IMG/VR virus record: IMGVR_UViG_3300025732_000002
Span: 1-64,000 of that record
Strand: one strand, 5' to 3'
DNA from: a virus
Length of the DNA stretch: 64,000 nt
The notes below the pieces were generated by a model, which did no database searches, had not been told where the DNA came from, and saw only the letters and a program-made list of their open reading frames with translations. The translations under genes were made by a program, and so were the position numbers. Shown in pieces: positions 57,388 through 64,000 of this stretch. Position 1 is the stretch's first letter, and each line of letters starts with the position of its first letter.

Positions 57388-58923
57388 ATGACGGAAAAGT
57401 TGCTTGATGTTTTGCCGGTGGACATATCGCCTGAGAGGATGAAGGCGTTTGTGGAGTCGTTGCCGCAGGAGCAATTTGGGATGTTGGCGGAGGAGATAGA
57501 GGATTGGCAGAATGCGGTGGTGAGGGAGAAGGCGCAGGGGAGTTTTATGGAGTATGTGAAGCAGATGTGGCCTGGGTTTGTGCATGGGCGGCATCATGCT
57601 TTGATGGCGAAGAAGTTTGAGGCTATAGCGCGGGGGGAGACAAAGCGAGTGATTATTAACATGCCGCCGCGGCATACGAAGTCTGAGTTTGCGTCGTACT
57701 TGTTTCCAAGCTGGTATTTGGGGAAATTTCCGCACAAGAAGATCATTCAGTGTTCGAACACTGGGGAGTTGGCGGTTGGGTTTGGTCGGAAGGTGAGGAA
57801 CTTAGTGGGGAGTGAGGCGTACTCGAGGGTATTTCCTGATGTGACGTTGCGGCAGGACAGTAAGGCGGCTGGCCGTTGGAGTACTAATAAGAACGGGGAG
57901 TATTTTGCTATTGGTGTTGGGGGAACTGTGACGGGTAAGGGCGGGGATATTGTGATCATTGACGATCCGCACTCGGAGCAGGAGGCTGCTTTGGCGGCTG
58001 GGAACCCGGAGGTGTATCAGAAGGTGTATGAGTGGTACACGTCTGGGCCGCGGCAGCGTTTACAGCCTGGCGGGTCGATTGTTTTGGTGATGACGAGGTG
58101 GGCTGATGGGGATTTGACGGGTCGAGTGCTGTCTGATTCGCTGAAAAGGAGCACTGGAGAGGACTGGGATGTGATCGAATTGCCTGCGATTTTGCCGTCT
58201 GGCAAGCCTTTGTGGCCGGAATTCTGGTCGCTGAAGGAATTGGAGGCGCTGAAAGAGGAATTGCCGCCGAGTAAGTGGAATGCGCAGTACCAGCAGAGGC
58301 CCACGGGTGAGGAAGGGGCGCTGGTAAAGCGGGATTGGTGGAAGATTTGGGAGGGTGAGAGGGCGCCGCCGTGCGAATTCATCATCCAGAGTTGGGATAC
58401 GGCGTTCACGAAGAACGAGAGGAGCGACTATTCGGCGTGTACGACATGGGGGGTGTTCCATAGGAACGAGGATGAGCGGGATATCAACCTCATATTATTA
58501 GATGCGTTCCAAGAGAGGATGGAATTTCCTGAGTTGAAGGAAAAAGCGCTGGAGTTGTACAGGGAATGGGAGCCTGATACGTGCATTATTGAGGCGAAGG
58601 CGGCTGGTGCGCCGTTGATTTTTGAGTTGAGGCGCATGGGGATAGCGATTCATGACTACACGCCGACGCGGGGGAACGATAAATTTGTTCGTTTGAATTC
58701 GGTGACTGATTTGTTCAAGTCGGGTAAAGTATGGGCGCCTGATACCAGTTGGGCGAGAGAGGTAATTGAACAGATGGCTGCGTTCCCAAATGCATCGCAC
58801 GATGACTTGGTGGACTCGACGACCCAGGCCCTGATCAGGTTCAGGCAGGGGGGATTTTTGCGGCTGGATTCTGACGAGGACGATGATCCTGTCACGTTTA
58901 GGCGCAAGGCTGCTTACTATTAA
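57388..58923 (+). CDS. terL: Terminase large subunit (511 aa)
   Basis: ATPase motifs: N91-MPPRHTKS (Walker A-like) and DIVIIDDP with D192-D193 (Walker B). Nuclease residues: D337 in SWDTAF, IIEAKAAG, and D472-D473 in HDDLVD. These give a complete packaging motor with RNase-H-like nuclease. Codon use with many AGG, TTG and GGG is unlike the portal and tail genes, so this gene and the LexA-like gene look acquired separately. Confidence 0.95.
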   Translation: MTEKLLDVLPVDISPERMKAFVESLPQEQFGMLAEEIEDWQNAVVREKAQGSFMEYVKQMWPGFVHGRHHALMAKKFEAIARGETKRVIINMPPRHTKSEFASYLFPSWYLGKFPHKKIIQCSNTGELAVGFGRKVRNLVGSEAYSRVFPDVTLRQDSKAAGRWSTNKNGEYFAIGVGGTVTGKGGDIVIIDDPHSEQEAALAAGNPEVYQKVYEWYTSGPRQRLQPGGSIVLVMTRWADGDLTGRVLSDSLKRSTGEDWDVIELPAILPSGKPLWPEFWSLKELEALKEELPPSKWNAQYQQRPTGEEGALVKRDWWKIWEGERAPPCEFIIQSWDTAFTKNERSDYSACTTWGVFHRNEDERDINLILLDAFQERMEFPELKEKALELYREWEPDTCIIEAKAAGAPLIFELRRMGIAIHDYTPTRGNDKFVRLNSVTDLFKSGKVWAPDTSWAREVIEQMAAFPNASHDDLVDSTTQALIRFRQGGFLRLDSDEDDDPVTFRRKAAYY

Positions 58924-58931
58924 GGATTCAT

Positions 58932-61430
58932 ATGGCCACGAACATCGACAAAGCTTTCAATCAAGCGCCGCTTGGGATTGATTCGCTAGATCAAATGGTG
59001 GAGGAAGGCCCTCCAATTGAGATTGAAATCGAAAATCCAGATAGCGTGACGATTGGCGTCGATGGGATGGAAATTGAGATTGAGCCGGCGCGCGAAACAG
59101 CAGAAGATTTTGACGCAAACCTGGCCGAGTACATGGACGAGAGCGATCTGGTCCGTATTGCCGGCGACCTGATCGGCGACTTTGAAGAAGACTTGGCCTC
59201 CCGTAAGGACTGGATTCAGACATATGTAGATGGCCTCGAGCTTCTTGGCATGAAGATCGAAGAGCGGTCAGAGCCTTGGGAAGGTGCCTGCGGTGTGTAC
59301 CACCCGATCATGGCCGAAGCGCTGGTGAAGTTTCAGTCCGAGACGATGATGGCCACGTTTCCAGCGGCCGGCCCGGTTAAGACGGAGATTGTGGGCCTCG
59401 AGACCCCGGCCAAGAAAGAGGCTGCTCTGCGCGTAGAGAAGGACATGAACTACCGTCTGACGGACAAGAATAAAGAGTTCCGTCCTGAGCACGAGCGGAT
59501 GCTGTGGGGCCTGGGCCTGTCTGGCAACGCTTTCAAGAAGGTGTACTACGACCCGCACATGGAGCGTGAGACATCTATATTTGTGCCGGCAGAAGATCTG
59601 GTTGTGCCTTATGGCGCATCAGACTTGGAGTCGTCACCGCGTATTACGCATGTGATGCGCAAGACAGAGAACGATGTCCGCCGTCTGCAGGTGGCCGGGT
59701 TCTGGAGAGACATTGACCTTGGCGAGCCGGACGTGGTGCTCGATGAGGTGGAAAAGAAGATTGCAGAACGTCTGGGTTTTAGAGCCACGACTGACGACCG
59801 CTTCCGTATCCTAGAGATGAATGTGGACCTTGACCTCAAGGGCTACGAGCATACGGATGATGAGGGTGAGCCAACGGGCATTGCTCTGCCGTACATTGTG
59901 ACGATTGATAAGAACACGTCGCAGGTTCTGGCTATCCGTCGCAACTGGAGGCCGGAAGATAAGAACTGCCGTAAGCGCGCGCACTTTGTGCACTATGGCT
60001 ACATCCCGGGTTTTGGCTTCTATCACTTTGGTTTGATCCACCTGATTGGAGCTTTTGCCAAGTCGGGCACGTCGCTGATCCGCCAACTGGTAGATGCCGG
60101 TACGCTGAGCAATCTGCCGGGTGGTTTCAAGGCCCGCGGCCTGCGCGTCAAAGGTGACGACACGCCCATCTCCCCGGGCGAATTCCGTGACGTGGATGTA
60201 CCTAGCGGCACGATCAAAGACAACCTGATGACGCTCCCGTACAAAGAGCCGAGCCAGACGTTGCTGCAGTTGCTGAACCAGATCATCCAAGACGGCCGCC
60301 GTTTTGCGAACACGGCCGACCTGCAAATCAGCGACATGTCATCGCAGGCCCCGGTCGGCACGACGCTGGCCATCCTCGAGCGCACGTTGAAAGTGATGAG
60401 TGCTGTCCAGGCGCGCATTCACTTCTCGTTCAAAGAAGAGTTGGGTTTGATCAGAGACATCATCCGCGACTACACGCCGGATGACTATGACTATGTCCCG
60501 GTTGAAGGTAGCCGCTCGGCCAAAAAGTCTGACTACGATGATGTGGATGTGATTCCGGTCTCTGACCCGAACGCATCGACGATGGCCCAGAAGATTGTGC
60601 AGTACCAGGCTGTGTTGCAGCTGGCTCAGACAGCGCCGCAGATGTACAACATGCCTCTGCTGCACCGTCAGATGTTGGATGTGCTCGGCATCAAGAACGC
60701 CAACAAGCTCATTCCGATGGATGAGGACCAGAAGCCGACGGACCCGGTGACGGAAAACCAGAATGTATTGATGGGCAAACCGGTCAAGGCGTTTGCTTAT
60801 CAAGATCACCAGGCTCACATCATGGTCCACATGTCGGCCATGCAAGACCCGAAGATCATCCAGTTGTTGCAGAACAACCCGATTGCGCCGCAGCTGCAGG
60901 CAACCATGATGTCTCATATCAATGAGCACCTTGGGTTTGAGTACCGCAAGCAGATCGAGATGCAGTTGGGCATGTCCCTGCCGCCCCAGAAGGACGATGC
61001 AGGAGAAGACGTGCACATGGACCCCGAGGTCGAAGCTCGTTTGGCACCCATGTTGGCACAGGCTGCTCAGCGTCTGACGCAACAAAACCAAGCGCAGGCC
61101 CAGCAGCAGCAAGCTCAACAGCAAGCACAAGACCCGATCATCCAGATGCAACAGCAGGAGCTGGCCATCAAGCAGGCCGAGCAACAGCGCAAGGCTGCCA
61201 AGGATGCGGCAGATATCAAATTGAAAGAAAACCAGCAACGGATCGAGGCTTCACGCATATTGGCGCAAAACAATATGTCTATGAAGCAGGCTGTGCTGAG
61301 GGCGGGTGTGGACGTGTACAAAGACAACGCTATACGCTCGCATGAGAAGAAAGTGAACGCCCGAGAAATCATGGCAGACGCACTTAAAACCGTGTACCAA
61401 AATAAATCAAAACCGACAAAAGGTGAATGA
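58932..61430 (+). CDS. Portal protein, P22-like (832 aa)
   Basis: The N-terminal acidic leader (IEIEIENPDSVTIGVDGMEI) is followed by a portal body with SRKDWIQTYVDGLELLGMKI, YHPIMAEALVKFQSETMMAT, NYRLTDKNKEFRPEHERMLW and a helical C-terminal barrel rich in Gln (about residues 715-760). It forms the ring through which DNA enters the head. The length fits P22-type portals. Assignment is by family pattern and the neighbouring terminase. Confidence 0.88.
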   Translation: MATNIDKAFNQAPLGIDSLDQMVEEGPPIEIEIENPDSVTIGVDGMEIEIEPARETAEDFDANLAEYMDESDLVRIAGDLIGDFEEDLASRKDWIQTYVDGLELLGMKIEERSEPWEGACGVYHPIMAEALVKFQSETMMATFPAAGPVKTEIVGLETPAKKEAALRVEKDMNYRLTDKNKEFRPEHERMLWGLGLSGNAFKKVYYDPHMERETSIFVPAEDLVVPYGASDLESSPRITHVMRKTENDVRRLQVAGFWRDIDLGEPDVVLDEVEKKIAERLGFRATTDDRFRILEMNVDLDLKGYEHTDDEGEPTGIALPYIVTIDKNTSQVLAIRRNWRPEDKNCRKRAHFVHYGYIPGFGFYHFGLIHLIGAFAKSGTSLIRQLVDAGTLSNLPGGFKARGLRVKGDDTPISPGEFRDVDVPSGTIKDNLMTLPYKEPSQTLLQLLNQIIQDGRRFANTADLQISDMSSQAPVGTTLAILERTLKVMSAVQARIHFSFKEELGLIRDIIRDYTPDDYDYVPVEGSRSAKKSDYDDVDVIPVSDPNASTMAQKIVQYQAVLQLAQTAPQMYNMPLLHRQMLDVLGIKNANKLIPMDEDQKPTDPVTENQNVLMGKPVKAFAYQDHQAHIMVHMSAMQDPKIIQLLQNNPIAPQLQATMMSHINEHLGFEYRKQIEMQLGMSLPPQKDDAGEDVHMDPEVEARLAPMLAQAAQRLTQQNQAQAQQQQAQQQAQDPIIQMQQQELAIKQAEQQRKAAKDAADIKLKENQQRIEASRILAQNNMSMKQAVLRAGVDVYKDNAIRSHEKKVNAREIMADALKTVYQNKSKPTKGE

Positions 61431-61621
61431 TGGACGCTCTTGAAGTACTCACAAAGCAGACCGACGAAAAGGTTGCGCAGATTAAGGACTACCTGTCAGA
61501 AGGGAAGGCCGAATCGTTTGAGGAGTACAAAAGACTCTGTGGTGAGATTCGTGGTCTGCTCACTGCCAGAGGTTACATACTAGACCTGCAACAAAACTTG
61601 GAGAACGCGGATGACGACTGA
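61427..61621 (+). CDS. Small protein after the portal (64 aa)
   Basis: Starts with ATGATG overlapping the portal stop. ALEVLTKQTDEKVAQIKDYL and RLCGEIRGLLTARG occur in many environmental phages between portal and scaffold. A helical accessory head protein is likely. Confidence 0.7.
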   Translation: MMDALEVLTKQTDEKVAQIKDYLSEGKAESFEEYKRLCGEIRGLLTARGYILDLQQNLENADDD

Positions 61622-62039
61622 GATCCTTATCGGCTCAAACCCCGATAAACCGGAGATCGTAGGTTCATACAAACTGGAAGCAACAGCAGAGGAAAAGGCA
61701 AAACAACTGCCCCGTCCCTCTGGCTACAGAATTCTTTGTGCCATACCAGAAGTGGAGAAAGAATTTGAGGACAGCTCTATTGGTCTAGTGAAGTCTGAAT
61801 TAACCATTGATTACGAAGAGAAGCTGGCAACGGTGCTTTTTGTCGTAGACCTTGGACCAGATTGCTACAAAGACCAGCAGCGTTTTCCCAGCGGACCCTG
61901 GTGCAAGAAAGGTGATTTCGTCATTGTTCGACCCAATGCCGGCACACGCCTTCTGATCCACGGCCGTGAGTTCAGACTCATCAACGATGATTCTGTAGAG
62001 AGCGTGGTCGACGACCCGCGTGGCATCAAACGAGCCTAA
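61611..62039 (+). CDS. Phage co-chaperonin, GroES/gp31-like (142 aa)
   Basis: GYRILCAIPEVEKEFEDSSI, TVLFVVDLGPDCYKDQQRFP, WCKKGDFVIVRPNAGTRLL and FRLINDD follow the GroES fold with its first and last strands. Such co-chaperonins, like T4 gp31, pair with host GroEL to fold capsid protein. It lies between the portal and the scaffold. Lacks the usual mobile loop sequence by eye, so its mode of GroEL contact is uncertain. Confidence 0.82.
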   Translation: MTTEILIGSNPDKPEIVGSYKLEATAEEKAKQLPRPSGYRILCAIPEVEKEFEDSSIGLVKSELTIDYEEKLATVLFVVDLGPDCYKDQQRFPSGPWCKKGDFVIVRPNAGTRLLIHGREFRLINDDSVESVVDDPRGIKRA

Positions 62040-62054
62040 AAGGAGCCTTCAAAA

Positions 62055-63017
62055 ATGGCACAAATGGAAACCCAAGAATTCAAGTTCCCCGACGAAATTG
62101 AAGAGAGCAAAGCCTCTGCTGAAGAGCAGCAAGAGGAAAAGTTTGAGATTGAAATCGAGGACGACACTCCAGAAGAAGACCGCGGCCGGCAGCCAATGCC
62201 CAAGCAGCTGGTCGAGAACCTGGAGAAAGACGAGCTAGAAGCCTACGACGATGAGGTTAAGTCAAAGCTCAAGCAGATGCGCAAAGTCTGGCACGACGAG
62301 CGCCGCGAGAAAGAGGCGGCCCTGCGCGAACAGCAAGAAGCTTTGGCCTTGGCCAAGAAGCTGATGGAAGAGAACAAACGTATTAAAACTATCCTGACTA
62401 CGGGAGAAAAGGAATACGTTGAGTCTATTCAGAACTCTGCGAACCTTGAGCTGGAAATGGCTAAGAGGGCGTTCAAAGAGGCGTACGAATCTGGCGATGC
62501 AGATCAAGTTGCGGATGCGCAACAGAAGATGCAGGAAGCCACGTTGCGGGCAATGCAAGCTAAAAGTTTCAAAATGCCCCCTTTACAGGAGCAAGAAGTT
62601 CCTGTACAAACCGCAACTGTACAGCAGCCACAGGTTCCTCAACCCGATCGACGTGCGTTAGCGTGGCAAGAACGCAATAGCTGGTTTGGTCAAGATGAGG
62701 AGATGACGGCCACTGCGCTGGGGCTTCATGAGAAGCTCCGCCGCAATGGAGTCGTTGTTGGCTCTGACGAGTATTACGACACATTGGACAAAACAATGCG
62801 TCGCCGATTCCCCGAGAACTTCGGTGTCACGGAAGAGTCGCAGACAGAGGTCCGGCAGCCAGCACGCAAACCTGCGGCAGTTGTGGCCCCAGCGGTTCGT
62901 AGTACGGCTTCGAACAAAGTGAAGCTGAAAACGAGCCAAATGGCCTTGATCAAAAAACTAGGCATATCTCCTGAGCAGTATGTGAAGGAGTTTTTGAAGG
63001 AGTCACAAAATGGCTGA
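62055..63017 (+). CDS. Scaffolding protein (320 aa)
   Basis: Acidic N terminus (EIEESKASAEEQQEEKFEIE), long charged helices (DEVKSKLKQMRKVWHDERRE, EKEAALREQQEALALAKKLM) and a basic C-terminal part (LKTSQMALIKKLGISPEQYV), typical of scaffolds that guide coat assembly. Overlaps the next gene slightly. Confidence 0.78.
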   Translation: MAQMETQEFKFPDEIEESKASAEEQQEEKFEIEIEDDTPEEDRGRQPMPKQLVENLEKDELEAYDDEVKSKLKQMRKVWHDERREKEAALREQQEALALAKKLMEENKRIKTILTTGEKEYVESIQNSANLELEMAKRAFKEAYESGDADQVADAQQKMQEATLRAMQAKSFKMPPLQEQEVPVQTATVQQPQVPQPDRRALAWQERNSWFGQDEEMTATALGLHEKLRRNGVVVGSDEYYDTLDKTMRRRFPENFGVTEESQTEVRQPARKPAAVVAPAVRSTASNKVKLKTSQMALIKKLGISPEQYVKEFLKESQNG

Positions 63018-63459
63018 AAAACGACTTTCTCGTGAATTTGACACGCGTGCGGTATCAGAGCGTCCCCAGCAGTGGGCACTCCCTGAGTCTTTGCCTGAGC
63101 CTGACAAAGAGGCCGGCTACTCATACCGTTGGATTCGCGTTTCCACTTTGAACGTGGCAGATCCCCGTAACCTCTCGGCCAAACTACGCGAGGGATGGGA
63201 GCCAGTGCGAATGGAAGAACAACCCAAATTCCAACTGTTAGCTGATCCCAACAGTCGATACAAAGATAGTATTGAGATTGGCGGTTTGTTGCTCTGCAAA
63301 ACCCCGGTTGAATTTGTGAAGCAGCGTAATGACTATTACGCCAAGCAGACGCAAGATCAGACGGAAGCTGTGGATAACAATCTGATGCGCCAAAGCGATG
63401 CCCGGATGCCGATCTTCAAAGAGCGGAAATCCTCGGTTAGCTATGGTAAACCTTCTTAA
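63010..63459 (+). CDS. Conserved head-region protein (149 aa)
   Basis: Contains YSYRWIRVSTLNVADPRNLS and EIGGLLLCKTPVEFVKQRND, a recurrent protein between scaffold and capsid genes of environmental phages. Function unknown; probably a head component. Confidence 0.75.
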   Translation: MAEKRLSREFDTRAVSERPQQWALPESLPEPDKEAGYSYRWIRVSTLNVADPRNLSAKLREGWEPVRMEEQPKFQLLADPNSRYKDSIEIGGLLLCKTPVEFVKQRNDYYAKQTQDQTEAVDNNLMRQSDARMPIFKERKSSVSYGKPS

Positions 63460-63477
63460 TGTTTTGGAGTTATAAAC

Positions 63478-64000
63478 ATGGCTTATCCCACAGTAGCCGC
63501 TCCGTATGGTTTCAAACCCATTAACCGTCTAGACGGTATGCCCTATGCTGGCGCAACTCGGAAACTTCCGATCGCCAACACTGCCGGCGCCATCTTCTTC
63601 GGTGACTTGGTTTCCATCACGGCTGGCGGAACCGTCGCTCAGTTCGCAGGCACCACCACGGGGTCTCCCGCCGGTGTGTTTATGGGCTGTTCTTACACCA
63701 ACCCCATCACCAAGCAACCCACGTTTGCTCAGTACTGGCCTGCTAACACGTCCATCACGGACGCGCTGGCTATCATCGTTGATGATCCGTACGCAGCTTT
63801 CCAGGTTGTCGTGACCAACAGCGGCAGCGTGGTTAACTACGCTTATGCTGATTCCATCGGCTCCAACGTGTCCATCATCACCGGTACGGGTAACACCACC
63901 ACCGGCGACTCTGGCATGTCCGTTCTGGCTGGTAGCCAAGACACCACCAACACTCTGCCTATCCGTGTGATCGACGTCGTTCCGGCCTCGTCTTACACGA
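63478..64000 (+). CDS. Capsid-region protein, partial at the window end
   Basis: Starts AYPTVAAPYGFKPINRLDGM after a GGAG site, then GATRKLPI, FFGDLVSIT, TFAQYWPANTS, NVSIITGTGNTTTGDSG and IRVIDVV. This is a common capsid-region protein (decoration or coat-associated) of environmental podovirus-like phages. The 3' end lies beyond the window, so length and C terminus cannot be judged. Confidence 0.7.
   Translation, partial: MAYPTVAAPYGFKPINRLDGMPYAGATRKLPIANTAGAIFFGDLVSITAGGTVAQFAGTTTGSPAGVFMGCSYTNPITKQPTFAQYWPANTSITDALAIIVDDPYAAFQVVVTNSGSVVNYAYADSIGSNVSIITGTGNTTTGDSGMSVLAGSQDTTNTLPIRVIDVVPASSYT

Noticed and set aside
60339-61238. 299-codon - strand frame
   Set aside because: Shadow of the portal gene, no start signals, low-complexity Leu/Gln sequence.
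1-64000. Integrase and lysogeny module
   Set aside because: I saw no tyrosine or serine recombinase and no CI-type repressor; the HTH, winged-helix and LexA-like proteins alone do not show lysogeny.

Overview
The window reads as about 64 kb of a tailed, most likely short-tailed (podovirus-like), double-stranded DNA phage. The evidence is a terminase pair, a P22-type portal, a co-chaperonin, a scaffold, connector/adaptor proteins, many fibre proteins, a holin/endolysin pair, internal virion proteins with lytic transglycosylase and metallopeptidase motifs, and no sheath or tape-measure gene. The protein families resemble those of uncultured freshwater and marine phages, and some of the small genes resemble those of Burkholderiales phages. 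A Gram-negative, possibly freshwater betaproteobacterial host is an inference only. The window opens just upstream of a structural gene and ends inside a capsid-region gene, so it is a piece of a circularly permuted or longer genome. No obvious HK97- or P22-type major coat gene is visible.

Layout. (1) 73-35759, + strand: late genes in one long, tightly packed run. These are small basic proteins and connectors (0.1-6.9 kb), a fibre/adhesin block with tandem-repeat, collagen-like, LamG-like and poly-glycine proteins plus a 2-oxoglutarate oxygenase and a cupin (6.9-18.7 kb), lysis genes (18.7-21.0 kb), tail and internal virion proteins ending in a 2029-residue protein (21.0-35.8 kb). (2) 44378-35761, - strand: about 24 coupled early genes, including a winged-helix protein, a PD-(D/E)XK exonuclease, a Sak3/DUF1071-like annealing protein, an SSB-like protein, a ribbon-helix-helix protein and a Ref-like nuclease, plus many small genes with shared C-terminal modules. 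(3) 44409-52714, + strand: a divergent promoter pair, a small nuclease, a non-coding region rich in RNA structure (44.8-45.7 kb), a GG-N3 pentamer array (46.4-46.9 kb), small regulators, a ParB-like protein, a helicase and a Toprim primase. (4) 56027-52682, - strand: small accessory genes, several under 60 codons, meeting the primase gene tail to tail. (5) 56218-64000, + strand: small terminase, LexA-like winged helix, large terminase, portal, co-chaperonin, scaffold and a capsid-region protein.

How it works together (inference): the exonuclease, annealing protein and SSB-like protein form a recombination set; the helicase and primase start replication, with host polymerase III presumably doing synthesis because no DNA polymerase is visible. 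No integrase or recognisable CI-type repressor was found, so a lytic life style is likely.

The most unusual signals are ten exact copies of the 14-bp palindrome TGGCAACGTTGCCA spread over 50 kb in a phage that encodes a ParB-like protein; a 27-bp-stem small RNA with its own promoter inside a larger candidate structured RNA; a roughly 440-bp degenerate GG-N3 array; iteron-like CGCCTCCGCTA repeats by the primase gene; and a prolyl-hydroxylase-like enzyme encoded beside collagen-like fibres.
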